Translations under genes and position numbers: made by a program | Origin: Heterotrichella gracilis | Lineage: Eukaryota > Sar > Xanthophyceae > Tribonematales > Xanthonemataceae | Length of the DNA: 64,000 nt | Assembly (NCBI GenBank): GCA_032358255.1 | Contig: JAULBX010025718.1 | Location: 1 to 64,000, forward strand | Direction of reading: 5' to 3' | Shown: piece by piece, positions 53,649 to 64,000 of the stretch | Position numbering within the stretch: position 1 is the stretch's first letter | Layout of the letters: each line of letters starts with the position of its first letter | The notes under the pieces: generated by a model | Seen by the model: only the letters and a program-made list of their open reading frames with translations | Told to the model about the DNA's origin: nothing | Databases searched by the model: none

Positions 53649-55820
53649 ATGGCCTGCTCGTTGCATTTGAGAGGGGTGCATATGTGCCCGCCACCTGCGG
53701 CAGTACCGCCACACCACGGCGGCTTCAGGCGGCCGCTACCACAAGCGCGTGGGCTCGCCAGTGGACTGAACCAACGCTGTTCGCATTACCCTTCCAGGGC
53801 CCTCAGAAGGAGACCACAAACGGTGCGCATCTTGGGTGCATGTATGCATGCATATATGCACTATGTGTGTGGGGGGGGTCAGTCCTGCGCTCTGTGGGAA
53901 CCTGCAAACTTCCAGGAGTGCGTGTACATCCACAGACATGTTCTTGAGCATCCACATAGACCTAGCTCTGAGCGCCCGGGTTGCTGAAGTACGCCACACT
54001 GCACTAGGTTTCACCGCCACACACGCGCGCGCTACATTTGATGCAGCCCTTACCTTTATCCCCTGATGGCACACGCCCTCACCCCCACATCATCCACCCC
54101 ACCACCTGCCAACCACCCCGCATCCCCACCCCACCACCCTGCCTCGCCACAGGCCACAGCCACCTCCCAGCAGCCCCCCATCCTCACCAGCACAAATGTC
54201 TGGGACTACAAGCCTCCCTGGTGCCAACCCTACACCATCCTGGGGACCGGGGCAGCGCTGGTTGCAGGCACAAATTACATTTCTGGGGGGTCGTGGGGGT
54301 GGACGGCGTTTGTGGGGATCCCCATCGCGGCATGGTGGTTCCTTTTTTTGGTGCTGTACCCCCGCCAGTTTGCTGAGTATGCTGAGGAGGCAATGGCTGT
54401 GGAGGCGGCTCGGAGGGAGATGCTGGAAGCGAAACGGGAGCAGGTGGGAGAGCGATAGGCGGGGAATGATGGGGAAGTCCATGGGGGATTGTGCTATTTT
54501 GGGAACCGTTAATGTTTGTGGCCAGTGGGGGCACCTAATCATGTTGGCAACTGTGGCTAGACCCTGGCTAATAATTGGTGGCCCAGGGATCCCACCTGGC
54601 TACAGGTAGTCCCAGGGTGTTTATAGGGGGTAAGTTGCTTTGCCTCTTTTTAAATATCAAAGTTTGGCTAATGGATATTTGACCGGGGGTAAGTTGGTTT
54701 GCCTCTTTTCAAATATCAAAGTTTGGCTAATGGTGCGAAGCAGTGTCAGCCATTCCATGCTCCGTGGCAATGCTAGCATGGTGTTCATGGGGTGAGTGTG
54801 CCGTGAGCCCTGCAAACACACACGAACAAATAGCCCTGCAAATACACATGAACAAATACACATAAACACTGTGCCGGCTTTCTCCCTGTGGGCTGCTACC
54901 TGTGGGCGTTTCCTTTCTTGCTTGCTTTCTTCCCACAATTTCCAAGCTCTCATTTGACATGCTTTCCATGCATCCAACCCAGGCGGCCGCCACCATGCCC
55001 TGCAAGTAAAAAGAATACATATAAATTAATTGGAGGGGGGGGGGGGACATGAACAGTGTGCTGGGTCTTGTTCCACAATGCCTCACACTCTCACTTGACA
55101 TTTTTGTGTTATTATCACTTGATGTTATCATTATTGTTATCACTTGACATGCTTTCATGCATCACACCCAGGCGGCCGCCACCAAGCCTGCACAGCAGCA
55201 GGAGGCGCCAATGGTGGGTGCGCACTATTCCATGTGCAATGACCCATGTGACATGGGTATATAACCTGCTGCATGCATTCAAGGGTATACTCATAATACT
55301 TAGTTTTAACTACCACTACATTCAGCTTATGTACCTGAACTTTGCGACGGGATAAAATGGGGAGCACGAAAGTGCGGTAAGCGGCACGACTGGTTGGCCA
55401 CCATCTGCCACACTTGAAAGAGTGTCAGTTAAGCCTTGGCTCTTGGACTGGGGTGAGGCATACCCAGACATGCTAACCTGGCTTCGAAGCTGGAAAGCAA
55501 ATACTTACTTACTTACTTACATTCAGCTTATGAGCTAAGTAGTAGTAGTAGTATGCCCCTGATACATTGCCACGTCGCGTGTGCGCATGCTGCAACGAAT
55601 GAGTGCACTTGTGTGTGTGGATGGTGGCCGCGCATGTATACCCAGCGTGCACGTGCTTGCACAGGCTGTCGAGTCGGTGCAGTGGACTCCTCGGGTCGAG
55701 GAGCAGAGGAGGCCTGCACAGCCAGCCGCTGAGGTGGTTTCAGAGCGCTTTGATGTGGAAGAGCTCCTGAGCTATGCCAGCTATGTGGATGACGATGGGT
55801 CTGACAGCGACGACGAGTGA
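53649..55820 (+). CDS. DUF6737-like chloroplast membrane protein with acidic tail
   Basis: Four exons, all phase 0: 53649-53822, 54153-54443, 55172-55213, 55665-55820, about 220 residues. ATG in good context (CCACCATGG). Exon 1 is a Arg/Pro/Ser-rich transit peptide (MACSLHLRGVHMCPPPAAVP). Exon 2 carries the conserved core NVWDYKPPWCQPYT, two hydrophobic segments (ILGTGAALVAGTNYI; GIPIAAWWFLFLVLYP) and QFAEYAEEAM. This resembles cyanobacterial and plastid proteins of unknown function. Exons 3-4 add AAATKPAQQQEAPM and a tail ending DVEELLSYASYVDDDGSDSD. If the donor at 54444 (CAG|GTGGGA) is skipped, the protein ends six codons on, at 54458. The 3' end overlaps the neighbouring minus-strand exon. 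Confidence 0.78.
54975..55010 (+). repeat. Copy of exon 3 start of the DUF6737-like gene
   Basis: CCCAGGCGGCCGCCACCATG at 54979 repeats the acceptor and exon start at 55167-55190 (CCCAGGCGGCCGCCACCAAG), with similar flanking CATGCTTTCATGCATC-type sequence. Confidence 0.8.
55332..55517 (+). mobile_element. SINE-like element, copy 2
   Basis: Same body as 26499-26670, with a longer tail of four TTAC units. It is flanked by TACATTCAGCTTATG at 55317-55331 and 55518-55532, a perfect 15-bp target-site duplication. It is inserted in intron 3 of the DUF6737-like gene in the sense direction. Confidence 0.9.
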
Positions 55821-57315
55821 GCATTCCACCTACCCCTCCATAGCTCCTCATCTGTTGCCTGTGAAGCCACATACACCACAGCAGCTGTGACGCAGCTATT
55901 GGCCAGGAGGATGCGCTGGCGTGAGTCGAGCAGGAGGATGATGTCCTTGAGGGGTTCTGCCCACACCCAGCATCCTCCACATCCAGACTCCAGCACCTCG
56001 CGAGCCACTGCGGCGCGCATCTCCTCGCCTGCTGCGCCCTGCATGCCCATTTTGGAAAATTCGATTTTTTTGGTAATTGCCTCTAGAGCAGGTCAACATA
56101 GCAATCAGCCACGGTATATGTAATGACACACCTGGGACATGCCAGATCCACACAGACGCTGACCGCAAGGGCCTGCCACAAGCCATGCAACAAATGTGAG
56201 CCCTGGCATTTACAGATGGTGCAGCAAGTATCTCACTTGAGTGCGTACTTACAGAACAAATGTGCTCAAGGTGATATAGTGTAGAAGCTGGCGCCTATCC
56301 CTGAGTGCAGCAATCACCACCCACCTACGCCGTCCCCTGCACCCCTGTGCCTCACCTGCCTGCCCTTCCCTGGTGCAGCTATGACCACCCACCTGCACCT
56401 GCACCTCAGTGGCTTACCTGCCTCACTAGGTGCTGAGCGAACTGGGCAGTCACACGCTTACTGTGGTCTGCATACTCTTCAGGGCTGTGTGCATACTGGA
56501 TCATGCCCTCTTTTGCCTTGGCCAGCACGCTGTACACGTTTGGGAATCGGGAAAGCCTGGCCTCTGGGAGCTGAGGGATAGGGGCAGAAGAATAGAAGTT
56601 AAGGGTTTAGGGTTGGAAAACTAGGATGGCCGAGCCTCTGGGAGCTGTGGGACAGAAGAGCAGGGGACACGCTCAGGGGCTGTCACAATGGTAGCTTACT
56701 AGTTAGCATCCTGATCATATTTCATCACATCTGATTCACCAAATCCCACTACATTCCATTGTGGGAGAGCTGCCAGGGAGGCGATCTGGGTGGGCATTGT
56801 GGTTGCCATGATCATGCGTGCAAACCCTTTGCTAGGGTTGCTGAGCAGCCCTATCCACGTACGGGTCTTGAAGAGGACATGCATTCCAAATTCAGGCATT
56901 CTGACGCGGCAGGCAAGGACCACAGGCCCAGAGATCTGAGCAGCTTTAGCCAGAAATGGTGTGATCCGGGAAATAGGCAGCTTGCTGCCATGCATGCATG
57001 TTCCGCTGAGTGATGTGCTTTAGCTGAGTGACCGCTCAGGCAAGTACATGATGCGTGAGGCTAGCGTAGCTGCGGAGAAACAGCGACTGAGTGACTGTGC
57101 GACCTGGGAATATAAAATTTGCATTGGTGACATCGGTGAAAGGGCCATCCAGCAGCTTCAACTCCCCAAACACGGTGTGAAAACGCGCTGCCGCAGGCAC
57201 CCCTGTGGCTAGCACTGGTCAGTGGGTTGTGTCTGTACAAGGTGTTGGGACCCACCTGTGGCATGAAAGGAAGTGGGACTTTAATCTCTTCATGGGTTGC
57301 TGCTGAACTGCTCAT
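55781..57315 (-). CDS. Unrecognised multi-exon gene
   Basis: Possible start MSSSAATHEEIKVPLPFMPQ at 57315. Coding-like exons follow: about 57204-57106 (VPAAARFHTVFGELKLLDGP, ending at AG|GTCGCA), possibly about 57000-56720 (ISGPVVLACRVRMPEFGMHV), 56571-56419 (LPEARLSRFPNVYSVLAKAK, donor CAG|GTAAGC) and about 56043-55781 (GAAGEEMRAAVAREVLESGC, stop TAG). The exon 1/2 phase is unresolved with the best donor. The last exon either overlaps the convergent DUF6737-like gene by 40 nt or splices out at GG|GTAGGT near 55830. Family not recognised. A copy of the 56571 exon edge lies at about 56623-56660. Confidence 0.5.
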
Positions 57316-59102
57316 CCTGTTGGTGCTGTTGGGTGCCTACAAGCACATATGTTGCACACCACTTTGGCACTTGACACACAATCAAACATGGGTGCGGCAA
57401 GAGCTATCCAACCTACCCAACCTACACGTATGAATCAACCTAGCTCATGAGCAGCCTTCTAATGGTCCCTATACCAGTGCAACTGCTTGAAAGCTGTGTG
57501 GTAGTGCAGTTGGATATCAAGCTGTAGGCACACCTTCCCATCTGACCCTTCCTTGAAAGAAATTTCTGACAACCCATGGCGTGTCTACACTTTGAAGAAT
57601 GCATGCTCGTGCACATGGGTTGCTTTGGGTATGCAAAAGGATGCACACCACCGCGACTCACGCCAAATAATAGGAAGCAGTGTGTGGGGTGGGTACCTGC
57701 TGCTGTTTCAAGCTCATGACCACCACACACCAAGACTTCGATCCAGTGTAGCTATCATAGCAGTGCCTGGCGGGTTCTAGTGCACCGTGTTTACCACTTT
57801 GCAATGACTTTCCCTTCAGCCGTGGTTTGCGTGGGAGGGACTGCCCAGTATATATGTCCAGATATGTCACCACCTCATCACTATACACCAACGCCCAACT
57901 GTTACAGCAGTGCTTGACAATGTATAGTGTTCTTGTACACTGTTTTGTAGACTGTGCTTCAGAAGCACAGCCTAAAACTGTGCTCATTTATAAACTCTAC
58001 ACAAGGACGTTTCAAACTGGCAGTCCCGCACCACGCTCTCCCTCTCACACAAAATCCACCACTGTTATCCCTGCAAGGCATCCCTGGGATCGTCCACGAA
58101 ATCTCCAACACCGCTTACCTCCCTTGAATAGCAAAATTACCTTTTCTGCATGGCCCCAGGCCCTTTCAATGGGTATTAGCCATGCACTATCAGTGGATTC
58201 CTTGTAGCCAGGGCGCCCAGCGGCAATGGGTGGCTGAATTTCGGTGGTAAAATTTTGTTGTGTAGTGCAGCAGCGCACCCCCATGACATTGCTGCTGGCA
58301 GGCCCTGTAACAGTTTTAACTTCAGCTTAGTTACAAGCAATACGATTCATTTAACTTCATCACAAAGTTTACAATTATTAGTAGGTGTAATAGGTGTCTG
58401 AAGGCAAGGGTATACCCTTGCTGAAGGTTAGCTACTGGGTGTCCAGTAAATGGACAATGCTGCCCATAAAAAGAAACTAATAATGATTGCAAATTACATC
58501 CTCAGGATCCTAGGAAATTTTTACTGCTGAAAAAAATTACTTGCATTTGCCTCTATGAACTCTGGTTGGTGACATGATGGTATAATATATTTATGGAGCC
58601 TCCTGGAGTCAGTCGCTATCAGCCAACGGCATGCACAACAACAGATTTGTTCCTGGCCAGTACTGCCATGCAGCATGCATCTCATGGTATCAACATGCAA
58701 GCAGGCTTTGCTGCTGTGCAACCAAATGTGCAATTTATTAAAGGGCGCCCCATCACTGCTACTGACACAGGAGAACCCAAAATTTAACTCTAGGATTTTG
58801 GAGGAACGGCCAGCCTGAAGCCCGCAGGCCTGCCCCCCCCTCACTCTCTCTACCTCAACCAGCGCGTTCGCACTTGCGATGCAGCGTACAAAAAATGACA
58901 ACATGTGTGTGGGTTCCCTACCGCACAGGAAAAATCATCATTTTTACTCAAACTCGATCCGGCAGGACCCTAAGAAGGCGCCCAATGGTCTTATCCCAAG
59001 CACAATCCCGAGCACCACACGGCAAAAATCGCTCACTCCTCCGTTTTAACCTCCGCGCCAGACCATGGACGGACTGCCTAGCTTCCCACCCATCCTACTT
59101 GA
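57316..59102. other. no supported gene
   Basis: About 1.8 kb. Frames such as 57658-57987 (minus) and 58521-58904 (minus) are open but show no recognisable similarity or consistent splice structure. Composition is less GC-rich than the exons around it. Confidence 0.5.
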
Positions 59103-61598
59103 TTATGGCACAACCCCAAAGTAGCGGCCAATGGCCTCATCCCGAGCAGCCTCCCCCACCAGCTCAACCTCCATGACCGCCCCCTTGTCATACACCTTGA
59201 GGCAGTGGTCCAGTATCGTGTTCTTGCCACCTGGCGTCTGCCTGGACATGACCAGGCGCGTGGTGAAGAGGTGCTCCGGGAAGGTGGAGGTGTACCAGTT
59301 AAGGATGTCGAAATCCGCGGGGAGGAACTCGTCTTCCCTGGGATTGCGCGGGTCAGGGGTCAGGAAAACAGGTGGAAGTTGACACTTTGTAATTTTGGGG
59401 ACGATGTGGTGGTCGGAAAGGTCAAAAAAAGACCTGCACTTTTAGGTGGAACATGTGTTCTGGGAAGGTGGAGGGATACCAGTTGAGGATATCGAAATCC
59501 GAGGTGAAGGAACTCGTCTTCCCTGGGACTTGGAGGGGATTTGCAAATCAGGGGACATGACTCTGACCAGCCAGTACTTGTGGTAATTCCTCAAGGTAGT
59601 TGCAAATTCCATTGTCTTACGGAATGTCCTTCCACTGCCACTCGTGCCTGTACCCACAAACCTTTGCCGAGGTTGCAAATTAGGATTTAGGGTGCAGATT
59701 CAACCCTCTCTCTCCCTACCTGAAAAAGTATGTGTCCTTCCATTGGCCCTCGATGCTGTACTGGAGGTACCAGCCCACGCTGTGGGGGTTGGCTGCCTCC
59801 TCCTGGGAACTGGGGATTTTCTTGGATCCCGGTAGGCCGCGGCGCAACCTGAAGGCAGGGTGCCAGCATATTGTCAATTGCACGGGATGTGGATAAATGG
59901 ACCGCAACGTGCGAAATTCAGAAGTGCAACACCTAAATGCTAGTGTGATATATCCTGGTGTCATCCCCACCTGAAGGTATACCAGAAGGGCACCTGGGGC
60001 TCAAACGCATCCCCACCCTGGAAGGCCTGCAGCCGCAGGGGCTGCGCCAAGCCAGTGCCCCCAAACCCCACATCAGCCAGCCACCTTCCCTCATCCAGGT
60101 CAACAAACAGGATCCTGTGGTCGTACCCACCCACGCCAGGGTCGTCACTGGTGGGGTCCTGGGGTGGGGGAAGCGGCAGGGTTTTGGTGCGGTTGGTATG
60201 GGGTTGGGGAATGTGCGCATGGCGGCAGGGGAAAGCTATGCTTCGGTGGCGGGGTGAAGTGCAAGCTGGCGGGCGAATGACCGAGGCGAGCAAATGCATG
60301 GGGCCAATGAGGGCTCACGGCTCCTGGCGCTGTGCTACATATGTGGTCTGTGTTTGTAGAGTGTAGCTATAACTGTATCATGCATCTTTATGTAAAGAAA
60401 ATTGGTAACTAAATAGAAAAAATAAAAGAATATAAATGAAGTTTGTAAGAATGATAAAGTCAAATATGATGCGTGCCCAGATGTGCCCGCAGGTGTGCCT
60501 GGTGAGACCCCGCATGCATGCAACTGTCATTGCCAATACAGTCGCATTTGCACCTTGATGACAGGTTTGATGCATTGTATTGGTAATTAAGAGTGATTTT
60601 GTGCCTGTTGCGTGGTGCGATGGCATGCCCTCACCTGCGAGGCAGACGACACCACACGCGCCGCCCCATCGGTGCACGCAAATCCGCATGCGCGCAGCGC
60701 TGCGCCAAAGAGGCCATTCATCTGCGGGGTTGAGGGAGGGTCAGAGGGGTTGCGTGTGAGTACTTACTGCGAGCGCAAAATAGGTCATCACCTGGGATCC
60801 AGGGATGCAAATTTGGCTGCAATAATAATCAAACGGTAATTATTGAAATGCATCCAATCGTGCCTCGTGACTACCGCGCTATTGTGGTTGAGGGGACATT
60901 ATAAGCCCTAAACCCCGAAATGTTGTGGTGCAGGGGCTGGCGAGTATAGACCCAGGCAGGTTGAAGCTGATTGGTTTCAGAGTAGGTGCGTAGATGGGGT
61001 GGAACCAACGCCTCCTTAGGCAGCGTGGGTGCTCCGCGTGGCAATCGAGCTAGGGCAACGGTTTGTATGGCATGTCCTGCACTCCGCTGAGGACACCCGC
61101 AATAGCCCTCGCCATGAAACTGCTAATCATGGTTCTCCCTCGGTGTGGTACACACTATATGCAATGCATTGAATGGCCTAGTGCACACGCTGAGTGTGCC
61201 TTCCATAAGGTAGATATTAGCGCCACTACATGAACTTGCCGCAGGGCCGTGGGTGGAGGTTGTGGTGACCATATGCATGCATACACACAACCCCACCTTG
61301 CACACACTTGCACATCCCACCGTCACGTGCTGCAAGACCCTACCTCGAAACAATAACCCCCTTGCTTCCGCTCCACTATCTTCTCGTACAGCGTCTCCAC
61401 GTCTAGGCGAATCGGTCCGTGGGTCTGCGCGGCTTTTGGGTGCACGATGCTCAGATTTTCAAACGGGATGTGTCGCACATGTTGTAGGTGGAGGGTTCGT
61501 AGGGTGGCGAGGTTGGGCTTGGGAGGCGCGGAGGCTATCCCTGGGTATTGTATTCGTTGCAGGTAGCCTGAGAGGTGCTCGGGACACAAGGTTGCCAT
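59103..61598 (-). CDS. Arylamine N-acetyltransferase, complete, five exons
   Basis: Known reaction: acetyl-CoA-dependent acetylation of arylamines and hydrazines by a ping-pong mechanism. Exons 61598-61344, 60721-60635, 60158-59971, 59848-59720 and 59337-59103 have agreeing phases (894 nt, 297 residues). The catalytic triad is visible: Cys83 in KQGGYCFE, His128 in GGYDHRILFVD, Asp143 in LADVGFGG; the 15-residue His-Asp spacing is the family's. Other family landmarks: YLQRIQYPG and VRHIPFENLSI near the N-terminus, MNGLFGAALRACGF opening exon 2, DFDILNWYTSTFPEHLF and a C-terminal GRYFGVVP. No targeting peptide is seen, so a cytosolic enzyme is likely. Introns carry a copy of the exon 5 start. 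Confidence 0.95.
59440..59532 (-). repeat. Copy of the NAT exon 5 5' end
   Basis: About 90 bp repeat 59262-59345: GGGAAGGTGGAGG, TACCAGTTGAGGATATCGAA versus TACCAGTTAAGGATGTCGAA, and GGAACTCGTCTTCCCTGGGA with the acceptor. The copy lies in intron 4. Confidence 0.92.
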
Positions 61599-63144
61599 TG
61601 GGGGGCGTGGAGTTTTCTGGGACCTTGCGAGACTGGGTGTACACTTAGGGGAGACCCCCGCACTAACAGCAGGGCAAAACTATAAATGGTATGTGAGATG
61701 AATAGTGGTTCCCAAGCTCTATTAGGGAGCGGATGTTCACTGGGTCACCCACGGTGGCAACATGGGTACCACTGCATGCAAGCGGATGTCGCCCAGCCTC
61801 AGTCACCGAGTCAGTAACCTCGACGGCAACCTGCTCGTAACCTCTATGTTGTCAGCAAGTCTAGTGGGCCATATGGCGCCTTATGGCAGCATGCACAGAA
61901 CTAGCTGACTAGCGGCTAGGCACCAGGTTTCCAGACACCCTAGGTTAGGGTCTTGAAGGTGAGTCGAGGCCCTCGGTGACTGAGTCGGAAAAGGAATTTG
62001 CCTGCTTTGTTAGCCTTCACTGTGATAGGTGATTGAGTGTTGACTGGTGCACTACCGTGCTGTTGCCATATTGACGCTCGTAGGCACTGTCAGCGAACTC
62101 TTTGTGCGAGTGGTGTAACCTGGCGGTTCAGTACAGTGAGTTGGCAGCTTTCGCGTAAATTCGTGCCATCCCGGACCGCTCTCAAATGGTGCAGTAAGTT
62201 TGTGGCTGATAAGTATATTTTACTGCACCCTGGCCAAAATGGTACAGCTTGTAAGTATATTTCGTGACTGATAAGTATATTTTGCTGGTACAGTTAAGTA
62301 ATTCTTACGGGACGAAAGAAATAATCCGAAGAGAGATTGGGATATTGATCAACCACTTTACAGTGCCCGGCAGTAGGGGTCTCAAGAACGGAAGGATGTG
62401 GGCACGCGTTTTCAACGGGAGTAACCTGGTGTATGCATGCTGGGCGAGGTTCGAGCTGGCCAGTTACTCGAACTCACGGGTGCCTTGTGATGTATGTTGA
62501 GGGAGTGGGTTGTTTCCTTTTGTCCTTGTATCGATAACCAAGTCCGGTGTGCACAGCTAAAGCCAAACTACACAAGTGCTTTTGGTCACTATAAGTCGTG
62601 ATGCATGCAAAGTTTAGGGTTTCCACTGGATTTTAGGGTTCAAGCTAGCTAGAGCTCAGCCTGAAGTGCAGCTACGTCACCTTGAGCCAAGTGCCAGGAG
62701 TATAAAGCAAGCCAGTGTTTGTACATACAGCAAGCCATAACCTGCGTTTTCCCTTCGTGTTGCTGCCGACCTCCCATCGCACGCAGGGTGTGCAAGCACC
62801 ACTCCTCGATTGCATAGGTGCATACGCCGGAGGACTAGGGGCGTGGAAGATGGCGCGAGCTGGGTCAGTGTTGGCCAGGGGTTGTGGAGGGTGGCAACAG
62901 ATGTTCGCTGGCCACACCAGTGGCCACATCGGTGGTATGCCGTCAGCGTCCCTCGCAATTGCTGACTGCCTGGGCGCCAATCAGGGTAGGTGCTCGGCAT
63001 GAATTCGTGCTGGGTCGTTGATTCACCTGCACAACACACAATAGTGGTACACAAGACTGTGTGTTTGACTGAGTAAGGGAGCGCATGCTCGTACCAGTGA
63101 CCTTGTTTTAGAGTGCAGGCAGCGCAACGAGCCTGTTAGGTTGC
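61599..63144. other. divergent intergenic region, no supported gene
   Basis: Between the starts of NAT (-) and D-lactate dehydrogenase (+). A short imperfect repeat of GATAAGTATATTTTACTG / GATAAGTATATTTTGCTG occurs at 62209 and 62269. No convincing coding sequence. Confidence 0.55.
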
Positions 63145-63891
63145 TTGCACCATATGCATGCATGTCATCTCTATGCCGGTTCCGCATGCGTGCAGTTGGC
63201 CACACCTTTACAACGTGTTTGCACCCTGACCGTACACTCAAACACCCGCATCCACTCATCCACAGCCACCGCCCCCACCACCCCCTACCACCCCACCACC
63301 CGCCACCTGGCCACCGCCACCCCCTCACCCCCCCTGGACGAGACCCAGCTGCAGCGCCTGCGCGACACCCCCATAGCAGTGTTCTCAGCATCACGATACG
63401 TGCGGGAGTTCATGAAACCACTGGAGCAGGACTTCCACAACATCCACTATTTCGAGGTGCGCCAAGGAAAAACCCTATGGCCAAACCCTTGCCTCTGAGG
63501 ATGCGGATAGAACCCCGATCGCCAAGCCCTACATGGATCAGATGCCTTAGGTAGGGTTGAAACAGCTGGCTCAACAGTACCCTCCGAGGTGGCCTGCCTC
63601 ACCAGTCCTAAACTCTAAAGCCTCTTGAATCCATTGTATGGTGCGTGCAACAGTATGGGCTTGGCATATAATAGGAGATGCTTCACAAGATATAGCTTGT
63701 CATATTGTATTGGCGCAAGGCCGTATGCCATTTAGGTTTGCTATGTGCTTGCCCTAGAGTGTGGCATTAGGGTTTTGCATGATCTAACCCTAGGGTTTTC
63801 CTGCAGGCTCGCCTGGACAAGTTCAACGCCAAGCTGGCGCGTGGCTGCGAGGTGGTCAACCTGTTTGTGAACGACGTATGCGACGCAGAGG
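63145..63891 (+). CDS. D-lactate dehydrogenase (D-2-hydroxyacid dehydrogenase), 5' part
   Basis: Two exons: up to 63456 (FE|GTGCGC) and about 63807-63891 (after CTGCAG, ending AG|GTAAGT). Joined in phase 0 they read IAVFSASRYVREFMKPLEQD, then NIHYFEARLDKFNAKLARGC and NLFVNDVCDAE, the N-terminal substrate-domain segment of LdhA-type D-LDH. The enzyme reduces pyruvate to D-lactate with NADH, an algal fermentation step. The preceding about 65 residues are Thr/Pro/His-rich and resemble a targeting peptide. The start at 63145 is only the first in-frame Met of that exon. The NAD-binding half lies beyond the window. Confidence 0.85.
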
Positions 63892-64000
63892 TAAGTCCAC
63901 AGGTGTAGGGGTTAGAGTTAGTTATTGACTGAGACCACATTGGTACGAGGCCGCAGAGGCGCAGCACCTCATCTGCACGCTACCCACCTCAGGAGTGAGC

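Noticed and set aside
57658-58284. Possible transposase remnant on the minus strand
   Set aside because: A few segments looked superficially like a DDE transposase, but no catalytic pattern, terminal repeats or second copy could be found.

Overview
This window is nuclear DNA from a photosynthetic eukaryote, most probably a green alga. Protein-coding exons are short, GC-rich and separated by GT-AG introns. Several products are plastid or algal types (CcdA of cytochrome c biogenesis, a DUF6737-like chloroplast protein, a D-lactate dehydrogenase), and the plant-type telomere heptamer (TTTAGGG/CCCTAAA) is scattered through introns. There are no operons, CRISPR arrays or recognisable rRNA/tRNA genes. 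I do not claim a species.

Layout, left to right. 155-855 (+): 3' end of an unrecognised gene. 1809-~4195 (-): plastid CcdA, five exons. 6293-7438 (-): predicted organellar coiled-coil protein. 8519-10844 (-): GT90/CAP10 O-glycosyltransferase, four exons. 13291-13415: long hairpin. 13691-14266 (-): small one-TM coiled-coil protein. 14542-14793 (-): truncated F-box copy. ~16204-17872 (+): DXD (GT32-like) glycosyltransferase. 18985-20365 (-): F-box/leucine-rich-repeat protein with a frame break. 22190-24788 (+): U-box plus armadillo-repeat E3 ligase. 25490-30065: second half of a tandem segmental duplication. 29245-53090 (-): the dominant gene, UTP20/DRIM, the very large HEAT-repeat protein of the small-subunit processome, which I resolve into 44 phase-consistent exons (8844 nt, about 2947 residues). 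53649-55820 (+): DUF6737-like plastid protein with an acidic tail, head-to-head with UTP20. 55781-57315 (-): unrecognised gene. 59103-61598 (-): complete arylamine N-acetyltransferase with Cys-His-Asp triad. 63145-end (+): 5' part of D-lactate dehydrogenase.

Three signals stand out. (1) Exon edges are repeatedly copied into the neighbouring intron: fragments spanning an exon end, its splice site and adjacent intron occur as one to five degenerate local copies in UTP20 (17 of 44 exons), CcdA, GT90, NAT, the DUF6737 gene and others. (2) A tandem duplication of about 3.7-4.1 kb produced two copies of [armadillo gene + UTP20 3' end], and decay has been reciprocal: copy A keeps the armadillo gene and has lost UTP20, copy B the reverse. 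(3) Two copies of a ~180-bp interspersed element, each with a TTAC-repeat tail and its own 13-15 bp target-site duplication, look like a SINE family.

Exon boundaries were read by eye from splice consensus, reading phase and family similarity; treat them as accurate to a base or so. Start codons of several genes remain open, as noted in each entry.
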